DNA from: Fasciola hepatica
Lineage: Eukaryota; Platyhelminthes; Trematoda; Plagiorchiida; Fasciolidae
Assembly: GCA_948099385.1 (NCBI GenBank)
Contig: CANUEZ040000047.1
Span: 26,988,501-27,052,500 of the forward strand
Reading direction: 5' to 3'
Length of the DNA stretch: 64,000 nucleotides
The notes under the pieces are model-generated. The model was not told the origin of the DNA and did not search any database. It saw only the letters and a list, made by a program, of their open reading frames with translations. Of the stretch, positions 45,628 through 58,617 are shown piece after piece; position 1 is the first letter of the stretch; the number at the start of each line of letters is the position of its first letter. The translations under genes and the position numbers were made by a program.

Positions 45628-46269
45628 TTTATTTTTTATGGAGAAAAAGAAATGATCAGTCAAAGAAGAAACAATAAATGAGAATCTAAAATGAATTTGA
45701 TTATTCGGGAATACAAAGTTATTCAGTTGGTCAAATATGAAGTGACCTTTGAACTGAGAATGGATGAAATCTCATGAAGAATGCACAACTTAGAATTTTC
45801 TTATCTCTCCGTTGACTTTTCGAACCTTGGACTCACATTTATTCAGTTGGTCAAGCTGGCAACCGGTCTATTTTCGTACTGAAAAAAATGTTTTCCCTAA
45901 TCGGAAAATATGTGGGTTGATCGCAGCTAACCTTACATTACCTCCAAGTGTCATATTGTGTAGAAGCATTTGATTTCTGCAATTCTTCCCGGCCTTATAC
46001 TTGTTAACTTATTGGAGCTCTGATATCAGCGATATATTCACAACTTCCCTCAATAATCTAGATTCCTTGAATGGAAAATCCTGCAATTCGTACAAGAGGC
46101 TGGAAATATTTGGTCACGAATAACAAAGGCTTTTAAAAAATAAAAATCTTACGTGCCGAATAAAATAACGTGGAAATAATTTCACTTGGAGGAGTTTGCA
46201 AATCACTTCTGTTAGGAATCTCCGTTTATTGTTTAACCGTTTGAACAGTGAGTGAATTGAAGAAAACCC

Positions 46270-46400
46270 ACTTGGGTAAAATATGTGACTGAGGGAAATT
46301 AGAGTACTTCGATGTGACACGTGAATACTGAGCTTTTTAAATGGTATTGTCAGGGACAGAATGTATCTCACCTATTAGATAGAATGTCCCCAAAACTTCA
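46270..46400 (+). repeat. Short dispersed repeat R7, copy 1
   Basis: Aligns with about 48585-48690: ACTGAGCT, then TGTCTCA/TATCTCA, ATTAGATA and TTACAT blocks in the same order. The family is unknown. Confidence 0.35.
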
Positions 46401-46429
46401 TTACATCTGATGCTGATATATCACACCAA

Positions 46430-47370
46430 CCAACATTATTGATTTGAATGAAAATAAAATATGTGTACATTTGATGGTGTACTAAATTAGAGCTGCCCAG
46501 TTTTTGGGGGAAATCTTCAGTGGTAAAACAGACAATGTCCTTTTAACGAAAAACGAAGTCACCTGGATGAGTAATAATATTTCAGGATGAAGCTTCATTC
46601 TAATTTTTGCGAGTGGCTTGTAAATATAGTGATGCAAAATGACTGACCTGTTCGTTTTTCAATGAATGACCTGTGAAATCATGAGCAACTTCAAGGTCCG
46701 GTTCACACAATTGTCCCCTACTAGCGTCGATATAATCTCAATCGTAGAATGTTCTTATGTTCTGAAGGGACTTGTCCAGATGCTACCTACGCACTGGCCA
46801 TTCGATGCATAAATGCAACGTGTGATGTAGTTTATTTCATCACAACATGATAGACTCCAAGCCGATCAAGTTGTGAAAAATCCCAATAATTGAAGGCAGA
46901 CCAGGTGTTTAATCGCGTATACGCATACTGTATTCTAAATAATGTTTGGGTTGTTTCAATGTAAATAATAGTGTTGTATTTAACCTCAGAGGCTCATATT
47001 CAGTCACCTTTTAGGCATATGCTAGTGGCAAAATATGGCTTCGTCGGCATTTCGAATGCAGTTATTCACCGCATTCAACCGGACTACCAGACTATGAAAC
47101 CTCGGCACTACTTATTATTTTCCGTACATTAAAAATTATGTGGTTCTGCGGTGAGAAATGTGCTCATCGGACATCCAAATGCATCGGTTTCGACCCTACC
47201 TGTAATATCGATATGGACTGATACCGCTTAAGTTGATTCAAGCTGTATATAGCAAGTAAAGTTTGTCAAAATATGGTTCACAAATTTCACTGTGCTTTGT
47301 CAAGATAGGTCACTAGGCAAATAATGTATGTTCTTCCATCTAACTTCAGTATCTGCTACCAGAGTGTACC
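46430..47370 (+). repeat. Dispersed repeat R2 (diverged free copy)
   Basis: Diverged copy of 18164-18850. Shared blocks include ACCAACCAACATTATTGATTT, AAAAACGAAGTC and ACAAATTTCACTGTGCTT near 47279-47296, then TATGTTCTTCCAT. It stands outside both palindromes. Confidence 0.55.
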
Positions 47371-50300
47371 AATACTCCCAGAACCTAATAGGTACTCACT
47401 AGATTGGTCATAATTTATAGGAAGCAAAAGAACCATTTCAGTTTTTATACCACTCATCAGATACACGTAGCCTATACTCCTCTGTCCAATCACTCTCATT
47501 CCTGTACACTCCGCATATGATTATTGAAAACGACCAAATTTCGCACTCATAAAAGGTCGTGGACATCACAACTGTAATTCATTCGTTTTTCAGTGTGGAC
47601 TGATCGCAGCTCATTAAGAGAAAAACGAGGTGGCTGAGGGCGCTTTGATATACTTATTGCAAATAATGTCTGTATACGTGTGAGCTCTGAAAAACATGAT
47701 ATTCGGTATCAGTAATAGAATCGGCATTCGTATCATTGTCATGTAGAAATAACTGTTCTGGAATGAATTTTCTCCAATGAATATCATGTGTCTAAACTTC
47801 ATTCGACGGTGTTCACCTGGGCGGCAGACAAACAACGTGATCTTCAGTTAGAAGCAAATAGTTTTCTTTTTCCCCTTTCTGGGCATTTGTCTTGATTTGC
47901 CACCGTAGCTTATGTTATCACTAAAATATAATGTGGTGTGTTCAGGGCAGGCTATATCCAAGCTCTAATTATTGCCACGGAATATCCATTTGCGTGGGTC
48001 ATTCTGACTCAGTTGTGATTAGATGTCATATCAGTGATATAATTACAGCTTCTCAGTATCATCAACAATTCCCGGAAGGCAGATTGTTTGTTAACTGCTT
48101 TTTTGGTGAAGAAGGATGGTCTTTGTTGTGTTCAGAATTCATGGAACACCTTACGTGGTAGATTCGTTTATTAGCACATCAGTAAACACGCACGTAAGTA
48201 GACAAGCGGGCAAACAAGTGAATCACCCACCAGCATGCACAAACAGAATAATGAGTCAAAGGACCAAGAACAACAAATCAATGTCAGTCACACGCGCTCG
48301 TAACAGCATGTGATTGCTAAAGTGAAACAAAGCACAGCTTGGGACAGACAGGTAGCGCGCACGCCGGTGCAAGGCCAACGGGACCAGAATAAATCACGTG
48401 AGAATGCCGAGGACACATGGGTTGTCGACACGACAGTAGTGAAGAATGATACGTCTAATAAAATAGACTTAAAATAGACATAACATGTAATCCGTTTGGT
48501 TGGGAGGAGATTTAAGATCATTAATCTGAGTAGACCTCCGTCTTTAGCTGTTTGACGAAAATTATCTTGGTTGAAATCTACGAATGACGGGTATGTAGGA
48601 GTACCTCAGAGCGTCATGCGAAAACTGAGCTCTTATGAAATGTTGTTGTGACAATTAAACCGTGTCTCATCCATTAGATATTTGGTTACATTACCTCACA
48701 GTCACCTGAAGGAACTGCTAAACGGTTTGTGAGAAACCCAAAGTAAATATACGGTCTAGATCGTTGGCCTTCCTCATTTTTGTTGTCAAGATCAGTCTCT
48801 ACTGGCTTAAAATGTATAATATGTTTAGTGTTTTCGAGAAAATTCTATAAGCGAATCTACCAAATTCAGATGGGATGAGGTGAATGTGTGCTTGGTTATC
48901 GTAATGCACGTTAGAAGAAAAGGTGTATCCAAGTATGAATATGGTGTTGATTGGGAGGTTAATATCACCAGAAATCTTACATTTACGTTCAGATATATCC
49001 TTTGATTGCCACATCGCTAGTATTAGAAATTGCGTGCAACCGAAAAGTAATACTTCCTTACTATCTCAAACCCAGGATTTTGTTCTCCCTTATTAGTATG
49101 GCGCTGTATGTGGATAATGGGACAAAAAATCCCCCGGAAGAACGCAACCAGTTTCGCGGGTTTGCTGCTCATCAAGTATGCGTGCCCAGCACTTTGTACT
49201 CTCTCATCTACGGGATAGTCACGTTAAAGGCTTATGCACTGTTTTATACCATCAAGCAGTTAGCTTTTCTCGTGTCCTCCAGGTTAGTTGTGCACTACAA
49301 AATAATGCAGAAAAGCATACGGGATTAAGTTTAATAACAATGTTTCTTGGATAATATCTCAATGTTCATAAGGTGGTATGAAATTATAACGGTTGGTAAT
49401 AGGTATTTACAAAGCCCATAACCGATAGCCTCTAACGATCTAATACAGAAAACCACAGACTCTCAGCTTCAATCATCACTATTGGAATTTTTCGCACGAT
49501 TGTTTCCTTGAACTAGTACTGATCAATTTGGATTAGTGGTGCGCGATTTTTCCAAAAAATCAATAATGTAAAATAAATAAGGATTGAAAACCAGGATAAC
49601 ATTTTCCAAAACATTGCTGACATTTGATGTGATAGTTCACCTCGATGCACGTGCTAGAAACCAAAATTTCTATGAGGTTTTGTTATGGCAGAAAGTGAAG
49701 TAAGTTGATACGCATGCAGTTTGGACTGGGTTCCAGTATCTCAGACCAATGGCTTTTCCTGAGATGTACTGTCTTTGCATCGGTAGGTCGACACGGTAAA
49801 ATCTGCAATCGTTCATTCCCTAAGGAGTATAGCTTTTTCAAACGGCAAATTCACTAATGAAGTTTTGCGTTATTCTACAGTTTTATTCTAGTTACAGTTA
49901 CCTGCACAATCTCTCGATGATTGGTGTATCCATTATGGATAAATCGAGATTGATCGTATCAATACGATATGCACACTTAGTTCCCCTGTTTCAAACTGGG
50001 TATCACTTGAATCCCGGTCCTGCTTCCAACTTTGCTTACCCTGTTCACATAAGCAAATCTCAGAGTGCGTATCTGGATACTCTAGAGGTTGCTGAGGTTC
50101 TTGGGATGAGGAAGGTCACTCTTGAAATTTGCTCCCAATCGGAAACTCGTGGCACAGTATAGGCCAGTTCCAGTAGCTGAGTAATTTGAACACAAAATGA
50201 CAATATGGACGTAGCAAAACCGACACAGTGGTGGTGTTTATTTGCACAATTTGTATCCGGTGTTTCCTGTGCAATCTGTAACCACATTGATATGAAATTG

Positions 50301-50950
50301 CTGGGGAAGAATTGTATTGCCGAATGCTAATTTCGGTTATCATTATTACTCAATTTGTGAGTTTCACGTTATCGTGATTGTGGTTTCCCTCTTTCTCGGA
50401 GTGTCCAGTTTCTTACTTGACCGATTCCAATGAATACACTGGACAGTGTTGATTCAAGTGTTCGACTCTAACAAGCCTCACGGAATACTTCCATTCTGAC
50501 ACGAAATAAAAAATGAACGGGGCGGCATTATCTGTCCTGATTTTCCAAAGCGAAACTTTGAAATACTACGTTTATTTGAACTTCTTTTATAAACTTCGCT
50601 TCGCTAGGCAACAGGCAAGTCTGTCATGGTCGATCACTTCAGCTGATGTTGACTTCGGTTTAAAATCCCTTTACCGAGTGTACTATCTATTAGTTTCTCA
50701 AACGTTCTCTCTCAGTCTGATAGGAAATATTTAAGCACATACGGAATCCACTGTTCAATAATGGAGTTCACTTCACCGATAACGTTTATTTTTGATAGTT
50801 GATTCAAACGGCCATCATGATTCCGTATTCTGAGGCGTATTTAGCTTTCTTTTAAAGCACAGTACGTTGTCACAATAATGTAGGTGACACAGACAAATAA
50901 ATATTTTCTGAACACACCGAGTTGTCTGGTGACTTCACTCGTAGACGTCC
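47371..50950. other. Right flank, no recognisable gene
   Basis: About 3.6 kb in which the best open frames (73-108 codons, for example 49002-49328 plus and 49857-50162 plus) match no family I recognise. It includes the second copy of short repeat R7 near 48585-48690. No RNA gene was found. Confidence 0.4.
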
Positions 50951-50954
50951 TTGT

Positions 50955-51015
50955 CATCCAGACCAGATGGTTAACCTTTGGCGGTACTCAAGCACAGGGC
51001 TCGGATCTCCATAAT
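50955..51015 (+). mobile_element. Possible degenerate tRNA-like SINE head
   Basis: A string with an A-box-like CAGATGGTTAAC (50963-50974) and a B-box-like GGGCTCGGATCTCC (50998-51011) at tRNA-like spacing. Both boxes depart from consensus, and no tail is visible. Confidence 0.25.
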
Positions 51016-51869
51016 TAACTATGCTTTGTTACCAATCACTCATTTATATCACTTTCTACTTCTTATTGTTCACATCCTGTCGCGAATGAAACCATGTTTG
51101 TAGAGTTGAGTAGGAAAACTGTGATAAAGTGGTTAAAAGTGTAATCGCTTTCTTCTTCCGTGGTGACATCTTTTTGATCGTGGTCTACTTCAGCGCATTT
51201 AAAACGCCTTCAGAAGTCATATTGACGAAGATCAAGTTCCGCATCAACCTCAGTTTCCCAATATTGATCGAGCAACATGCGTATTCCATTACATTGGGAG
51301 TTATATGGGACTCCAATCGGTATTCCTCTCTCGATTATTCATAATCGTCTAACAATGCAATATGCATCTCAGTTTGAAAAAATAGAATTATACTTCTGTC
51401 CCCACGCCTTTCACAGAGAAAACATAATATCAGTACCACTGCGATGTCGATGGAAGACTAATAAGCAGACATTTCGTTTACGGTGGGTAAACTTTCTCAA
51501 GGCATTTTTGACATCTAAAAGTCGGCTCATAGTTTTTCGATGGATGACGCCTCGTTATTGACATCTTTTTTTCTCGTTCAACGCACTGCATTACGTATCG
51601 TTCTTCGATACACCCCGAACCTCATTCGACCCCCATATACTAAATTCTCAAACTGTCTTTTACCTGGTTAAAAGACCACTTTTCGGGAAGAAGAAAATAT
51701 ACTGAAGTTAGGAGAAACGTTTCCAGACATCTTTGAGACGATGCCAACGTTTTTCAAGGAAGTGTTTTTACCTTATGTTTGTTCCCTACTGGCACTTACT
51801 GTAGTCTACCCAGCTCGTATATTCTAGTTTGCCAGTGACCTGTAAACATTTTTGTTGTCAAATTTATAA

Positions 51870-52220
51870 ATGGGGTACTCGCGGACACCATAGAAGGAAT
51901 AATCACACACTGCCAGTACGTGGACTACATTCCAATTTTGATTGGCAAACATGTTCGCCTGGATGAACCGGTGAGGGCGTGTAATCAGGCTAATTGTTCG
52001 CTCAGCTGCATATTCGAAATGACAGTATGAGACGACTTAAATCTTTTGAGTGTAAACCTTACGAAAAGGAAATATCGGAAGCTTATGTGTGGCATCTATC
52101 GTAACTCACCGTGGACAAGCCCGATAGGCACATTTTCCGGTTTTGTGTCCCTAACACGTAAACCAGATCTGGTCCGGCAAGTAACGTTTCACACAAAAAA
52201 GATCTGTTGTGAGGAAACCG
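51870..52220 (+). pseudogene. Dead Penelope-like RT fragment (palm and thumb)
   Basis: The plus strand reads FINGVLADTIEGIITHCQYV followed by DYIPIL near 51870-51945, the homologue of LTNGKLSDTIECLPTYCRYV then DDIV in the W element; the catalytic YVDD has become YVDY. From 52046 an 82-codon frame reads KLMCGIYRNSPWTSPIGTF then FVSLTRKPDLVRQVTF. This corresponds to the KLLRRVYCKPTWTGQ and FVPIGRKRNLIRSL segments. After TASDEF it switches to repeat R3. It is an independent, more diverged copy. Confidence 0.7.
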
Positions 52221-52450
52221 CGAGTGATGAATTCAGTTGGATCCACTGGATCAGATGCAACCCATTGGGAATATTCCATCAGCAAAATCACTAGAGACCT
52301 CAAATTTAACTTCCATTTTCTTGAAGCATAGGTTGGTGAAGAAATGTCCATATGCATTCTGTACACACACTTGAACACAATCAATGATCGGAAGAAGTCA
52401 GTTAGTGCACTACATACATAGGGAACTGATGAAACCGAATTCGGATGGAT
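52220..52450 (+). repeat. Dispersed repeat R3 (52 kb copy)
   Basis: Aligns with 16030-16292 and 28070-28325 and follows the Penelope fragment without a gap. Confidence 0.5.
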
Positions 52451-53860
52451 AATTGACCCACAAATCCTTGTTTGCCAAATAACTACTATCAACTATATTC
52501 CTGAAATATTAGTTCTATAAACTGTTGGCGGATAATAGCATACTATAAATATAAATGTTAGCAAAAATTTCGGCAATATTCGGGCCTATAAGAAGCCTAA
52601 TTGCCGTAGTTGTGCGAACAGGCGCTCAGTCTTGCAGTTACTTTCATACAGTAGTCCAGGTAGTTGGCGTAGTCATTCAGAGGAAATATGGGGAACTCGC
52701 TTACCCCTGTGCCTACTCGGAGGAATATATGCGTAAGTTACAAAAGTTATACGTATCCACCAATTTCATGATTTTGAACATTACAATGCAACACTTGACA
52801 TAAGTGACTTCATGAAAGGGTTTATGAAATTACCCAAGCTATATCGCTGGAACATTTCGTTGACTTGTCTCGCTGTGATCTCATTCCTAATGATAAAGTC
52901 ATCAATGGTGTCTCAAATATGTCTTCTAAAGGAATCATTGCGCGTCATAGTGTAAGCCTACTTTTCTTTGAACTCGAAATTTGATAAGTGAATCATGATA
53001 TGAGAGTAGAGAAACACAGTGCAGGCTGGCAAGTTGGACCTTGAAAGTGTGGCTTTAGGAAAACTCAATTTCTCGTTGGTTTAACTTGCTTTATCCGTTC
53101 TTTATTTAGAAGAATCAAAGAGATGGCGGTAGCCAGTAAGTGAAGAAGCATACAAGGCAGAAATTATTGTTACAAAATTATTTTTCAACTTTGTGTTCTG
53201 TTACCACTCGCAAGTAGTCTACTCATGAGCAGCATGCACATGCATCATGGACCTCCAGAACTCGTAACCTATTTTACCCAGTCTCAAAACACCGGCTTTG
53301 GCTATATTTTCAAACTGAAATACCCATTGCAAGGATATTCTACTTTTTTTCCAACTCCACTTTCGTAGGATTTTGCATTTCAATTCCGAACAACCTTCAC
53401 ATCAGGCGTACACCTTAAACGTACGGGGTTTTGTAAAACTAGTTAAATTAGTAAACTTTCAACTGTACCCATATAAATTCCCGATAATAATTGTCAAGCT
53501 GACGATAATTTTTTTGTGTGGAAAATCATGCCAGTAATTTTGCCTCAGCGTGTCTTGTCGGCTTTGGGCCGGGTGAGAAGCAGTTCTTAGACGAACTGCT
53601 GTTGCAAAATTAAGGTTGGTTGATGTGGTCCAATCACAATCGCTTCAGTGGTGAATTGGATTTTTTGTCTAATCCCTTTGGAGCCATCTTTTACATATGA
53701 TAGATGACGTTGAAAGGTCCCCCCGCGCGTTAACCCGTGCCCCATGTCAATTGTATGGACACTCCTTACGTTTCTGTTGATTCCTTTCGATAGCCAGATA
53801 GAAGCCTAGGTGTTCCTCCCAGGATTTCCGTGCCAAAGGAACTAGATACATTCAAACATT
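52451..53860. other. Right flank, no gene seen
   Basis: About 1.4 kb with no recognisable protein, RNA or repeat. Confidence 0.4.
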
Positions 53861-53939
53861 GCTATGATGTTCTGATCGCTGAGTTTGGCGTTTAGATCGC
53901 AAACGTTTCATCATCAGTCGAGGTGACATCGTCAGTGCA
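53861..53939 (+). repeat. 79 bp foldback, left half
   Basis: Pairs with 54107-54185 with 77 of 79 bases complementary, enclosing a 167-base loop. The segment GATGAAACGTTTGCGATC (on the complementary reading) is of a kind I associate with 3' tails of trematode Penelope elements. Confidence 0.95.
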
Positions 53940-54106
53940 TGTGCCTGCCTGTGGATGATTGATTGGCGGTCTGTGGTTTACGCTTCTAGGTAGAAAATTC
54001 CTTCTCAGACACTCGTGGAGGAAGAATAATTGCTCGCTGGTCGAGGCTTGTCGGCAGGCAAACATCTCCCAGCGGCGAACAGATTTTAGCGTTTCACGCC
54101 CAAAGT

Positions 54107-54185
54107 TGCACTGACGATTTCACCTCGACTGGTGATGAAACGTTTGCGATCTAAACGCCAAACTCAGCGATCAGAACATCATAGC
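54107..54185 (-). repeat. 79 bp foldback, right half
   Basis: Reverse complement of 53861-53939 with two mismatches. A dead Penelope RT fragment begins about 190 bases to its right. Confidence 0.95.
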
Positions 54186-54371
54186 AACCAACAACCTGAG
54201 CTACAACCAACACAAATATTTAAAACTATTGAGAACATTCAAACATTTTCACGAGAACATATAGGATAAGAATTTACTCATTTTCTGCAAATTCTTCTGT
54301 TCGAATACGACACATTGAACGGTTGTATAAACTAATCCACACTACAGTAGCTAAGCACTGGGCAGGAGATA

Positions 54372-54584
54372 TTATCGACTTATGTGCTGTGGATTAGGGT
54401 AGCCGATGGTTGGATTCAGAGTGTTATTTTCAACTTTCGCTGTGTATATATTGAGAAGCAAAATACTAGCTGGGGACCCCAACGGTACATGATCTCTCTG
54501 TCTGTAGAGTTTGCCTTCATTTGAGGTGCAGGAACTTAGAAGTTCTTTTGCCGTTTTCCGCAGGTATGCCAATGCGGATGTCAA
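54372..54584 (-). pseudogene. Dead Penelope-like RT fragment (motif around GSP)
   Basis: A 70-codon minus-strand frame: LLSSCTSNEGKLYRQRDHVP then LGSPASILLLNIYTAKVENN. This is the LLLLCT...YRQ.DGVpMGSPLGPLLADIYMAK segment of Penelope RT, with the Gly of DGV and the Met before GSP altered. No upstream or downstream RT motifs are readable on this strand nearby. Confidence 0.7.
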
Positions 54585-54853
54585 CTGTTGACAAGCAAAT
54601 ACAGTTTACTTGTGAAGACATTCAAAACACCGAGAGAAACAAGCTTATAGAGAATTCACGTTTTCTTATTGGAAAGTATCAATAAGGTAAAAGATGTCTT
54701 TCAGACGGCTCGTTACAAATTTTCATCAACAATGAACGCCAAAAACAGGCACCTTTTTATTGCTGTTCTTTGAAGGGAACAAATTATTTTATCATGCAAA
54801 ATCATAACCTTTAATCAGCCCTTAAGCACACATACACGGCGGCGCAGTAGCTT

Positions 54854-55135
54854 TTGATGCAGCGAGCCAAAAGGTTGTCCTTTCGAAATCACTTGAACAG
54901 TATTGTCGATTTCAGTGTCTCGTATGTTGTCTACCAGTTCAGTTGCTGCTGCAGTGACATAAAAATTGACGGGACGGATCTCTGCTTGACTCAACGACTG
55001 TCAGAACACATACCCAAATGGATGTCAAACCGGACGATGCAACCCACCCCTACAATACACACTGACGAGAAACCGCCAGCTTCTTCGATGGCAAGACACT
55101 TGATTGAATCAGTCCACTCAGTTGGTCTGACCTAA
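54854..55135 (+). pseudogene. Dead Penelope-like GIY-YIG endonuclease fragment
   Basis: A 93-codon plus-strand frame: YVVYQFSCCCSD near residues 25-36, then LCLTQRLSEHIPKWM, then ASSMARHLIESVHSV. This follows the VYqF.C.C...YIGrT.R.L..R..EH.P.W and IArHL.dtgH pattern of Penelope endonucleases, but the YIG triad has become KIDG and the frame stops before the catalytic Glu region. It faces away from the RT fragment at 54372-54584, so the two are not one element in simple order. Confidence 0.7.
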
Positions 55136-55980
55136 TGTTTCAGAGCGTTGTTGCCCAATCCAACATCGAATTTACTAGTGTTCAGTGGAGCGATTCTTAT
55201 CATGATTCATCAGTCAGCACTCTGCAGAAAATGTTTGCTTACCTTGACGTGAATACGGCAGACCTCAGTCTCCCAAAGTACATACTCTAAGAACTCTCAA
55301 TGTCGCTTAGCTTAATTTAGCATTTACTACTATACTGTACCGCGTATACATACTGAGATATTTTACGTTCGCGACTGAAAAGGGTAAGTAAAACAATTGC
55401 ATCTCGCGACCTATGTGTACTTTCTGTTCAGATGAGTTATGGAATAGATGGAAAGTACTGTGTGGTCGCACGTCTCAAGCACATCACATAACGTTTCATT
55501 TCAAGGAACCCTATGCGTATTTTGTCCCAGAGATTAGTTCATTCGCTTCATTAGGTAGATAATATGGAACGCTAAACTAAATGGAGTATTATCAGCCAAT
55601 TCATCCGGAAAGTGTCTTTAAGGAATTTAAACCGGTCAATATCAGTGATACATCCGGCCTCCACGCTTTCAGTTCTGTCATTCTGAAGATTTGTGCTGCT
55701 GACTAAGATCCCATGTTCGCCGCCATATACGCTCGATATCCGTCGGAAAGCGAACACTCTGAATCCCGGCATCAACTTCGTCTCACTCCGTTGACGGATA
55801 AGGTTCAAGGTCGGTATAGTCTCATCAAATTCACTTCCGTCCTAAACAAGAACTTCTGGTGGATAGTTATTGACGATCTTAAGTCAGCGACTAATATTTC
55901 AGATGCAAACCTATTTGACTACGGAAAACTCTACTCTACTCTGGGTTCCGTTAGATGTCCCACCCATTCGACTACGTCAT
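55136..55980. other. Right flank, no firm gene
   Basis: The first 150 bases probably continue the decayed endonuclease. Opposed frames of 78 (minus) and 92 codons (plus) overlap at 55572-55991 and neither is recognised. Confidence 0.35.
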
Positions 55981-56470
55981 CGAGTGACTAGTCGAGCGAC
56001 TTCGTTCAATTTTGTTTCGTAGATTACAAGAATGTCTTTGATTTCTTTAAAATGAGGTAAGTTACTATGAATTTTGCATATGCGAGGGATATCCTCGATG
56101 CTTTCCAATAGGTGAGGAAACAATTTCACGAACCGATCTCGGTCCTCGGATGTTATTGGTCACAGATGCTTTACAATTCTTGGTACTACCGGAGTACTGC
56201 AACGTAATATCTATTAACATTTTATTTGCCTAATGTAGGTATTATCTAGCCTCCACTACGTTATCCATGTATTTCGAATATGCCCACGATATCTTGGCTG
56301 GTTCCGAATCCTGCAACAGTAATAATGTAATTTTACTACAATTTTCTATCTCTAAGATGACGGAGTGGTCTAACGCGGTCAATCGAACACTTAACTCTTA
56401 CAAGAGCATACTTGAAGGGGCTGTACATCAGATCCTTAGTGGACTCATCATGTACAAGATACCCCTTTAG
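55981..56470 (+). pseudogene. CR1-like reverse transcriptase fragment
   Basis: Near 56000-56040 the plus strand reads FVQFCFVDYKNVFDFF, like the first catalytic Asp region (vyiDFkkAFDkv). After more than 200 decayed bases, a 67-codon frame at 56267-56470 gives MYFEYAHDILAGSES, a damaged form of KYADDivlGse, then SISKMTEWSNAVNRTLNSYKS. This matches the segment after YADD in CR1/jockey-type elements and the 34849-35427 fragment. The catalytic pair is lost. Confidence 0.6.
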
Positions 56471-57059
56471 GTACGAAACTTGACATTTGATATATGTGGC
56501 ATTAGGTCTCCACATATGCTTACCAACATCATTTCCAAATTTATTCATTCGTAGGTGCCACGTCAGTGGTTGTACTGCAACTTCGTCAATTTCCCTATTT
56601 TGCTTGTCAGAGAGTGTACTTTATTCAAACACCCCACTGAATGTATTGCTACTCCGGACTGTCGAAGTTCCTGGAAAGAATCCTTTTCTGCCTGTGAATG
56701 ACTGTGAAGTATTATATTTTGGGATGACACACCTGCTGCTCTCACTTCTCTCCCATAAAGCATTTCCCATTCCACCACAAGTGGCAAATTCAAATTCATA
56801 CGTTCCCAAACTTCAAAGCCTCAAACTCGGCCAATCCATACCTTTCTGTGCCGGATGTTCCTAAAAAACACCTTTTGAACGAATCTTTCATTGAGCTCAC
56901 CTAATCGGGATAGTCCATTTTCCATCTCGTTCTTCGGTTACAGACAAGACGTACTTGTTCACTCGTCGCAGCTTATCTGTACCATATTTTCTTCCGACTG
57001 ATCAAGCATGCAAAAGAATGCTTTTCGTTGAAAATGTGGTCTTTTCGGACAGCGTACAT
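56471..57059. other. Right flank, no gene recognised
   Basis: The plus strand holds a 125-codon frame (56487-56864) without recognisable motifs. It could be further decayed retroelement sequence. Confidence 0.35.
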
Positions 57060-57640
57060 TCAGACCAACTGGGACACTATGTAAAGAAGACTACACAGGT
57101 CAAAGAACCATAGAAACTGTATACAGGGCAACCTGGTCAGGTTATTGATCCTGTTTACCACAACCTGCTTTACCATCTTTTCAAATCACAACCAGTATCT
57201 CTTATGAGAACTTCCTTGATTGTTGTTATTTTCGCTTTCATATTTGGTGCCCCTTTGAAACTGAGAACATCTAAAATGATTGGTATTCTTCACGGTTAGT
57301 TAAGCAGCCGCACACTGTGAAAAAACAAGATGGCATAGTTGAAGAGAGAGAGACGGGGAGCCCCAAAACCCAATAGGTTGATAAATCTCTAAATGAAATA
57401 ATTGAACGAGTTTCATATATGTGTGTATTATCTTTGGCCAATGAATAGCCATAGCAAGCGGAAAGCCATAAAACTTTGAAATGGCATTGGGTCGTGATTC
57501 AAGAGCAGTAGAACTTTGGTATTAAAAAATTTAACTCTGATTTCAACTGTGCATAAGAGTGTAGTTCTTCGTAAAAATTCACCAAATGACCTCAGCCAGT
57601 AATTGTCGAAACCGTTATGGATTTCCCACGGTTGTGTAAA
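57060..57640 (+). repeat. Dispersed repeat R5, copy 2
   Basis: Diverged match to 35780-36130, with about 250 extra bases in the middle. Confidence 0.45.
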
Positions 57641-58572
57641 ATGAAAATGAATAAAGCTTCATGCCCAGATAGACTAGCATCTGCGGTACACAAGGAACGT
57701 TCTAGTGCCGTTTCAGCTTCAGTAACCCATAAAATCTAAGCGAGCGAATCCGGGATAATTGAAGATCGGGCAAGATAAAGCCTGCCTCCAAGAAAGTAGC
57801 TAGGAAATAGGATCTCAGTGCTAGCACCTGTGTGCGGCCACCCCTTTGGGCATACGTTGGTTCTAATATCGCGGATAATATACCTTCAGGCTGTGAATTA
57901 CAATCTCCAGATAACAATTCACGAATTTGGAAGAAATTGCGTCAATCTGTTTGCTTGTCCTCATCCTCCCCTCTGAATGCCATGATGTAATATCACATTA
58001 CTTGCCTATAAACCATATAGAGTCCTAACTGACAGGTCTCTCTCTTATCTGCGAGCATTAAACCGATATTAATTTCACCAACAGTTCAGTATATTGGTGT
58101 TGCACAACCTCACAATCTTTCGCTGTCCACTTGTATTTAGGGAATCAAGTTATCAATGTAATCACTGCCTGTAACCAGCTTTCATTCAAAATAATTTTAG
58201 GCATTTATCATCCACCACACAGCATTTTTAAATGCTGTATACTTTCTGTAAAATCTGAAATTTTAAATAAGGTTTACACACATTTATACTTGTCGCATTT
58301 CTGCTCTACCATACATTGCTCGCCCGACTGTAGATGTGATGAAGGTCAGCACAGGATTACGGAACTGTTCATAAAGATGAAAATCACCATAACTTTACAC
58401 ATTTCCTGATTCCTTCATTCTTTATTTACGTACGTGATCTGCATCTGAAAATCCATGCAAAAGAATAAATTACGGTAGTACTATCTTGGACTGACATTGA
58501 TTTGAACCTGAACGGATTTAGAAATCGCTATTAGAAATCACGGTCTTGGTGGTAGGAGTTGAAGTCATCCAA
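57641..58572. other. Right flank, no gene seen
   Basis: A 92-codon plus frame at 58131-58409 and shorter ones have no recognised match. Confidence 0.35.
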
Positions 58573-58582
58573 TTGAATTTTG

Positions 58583-58617
<35 letters not shown>

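Larger units (their letters stand above)
40028..46015 (-). repeat. Palindrome B, right arm (6.0 kb)
   Basis: Reverse complement of 22174-27943 plus a 208 bp SINE at 44129-44336. The inner edge lies in the 3' portion of an RTE-type element that is more complete on this side. The outer edge at 46015 adjoins unrelated sequence. Confidence 0.95.

Noticed and set aside
53861..54185. Hammerhead ribozyme in the foldback (CTGATGATGAAACG on the complement of the left half)
   Set aside because: The two core strings are directly joined with no room for stem II and no paired stem I, so it cannot form the fold.
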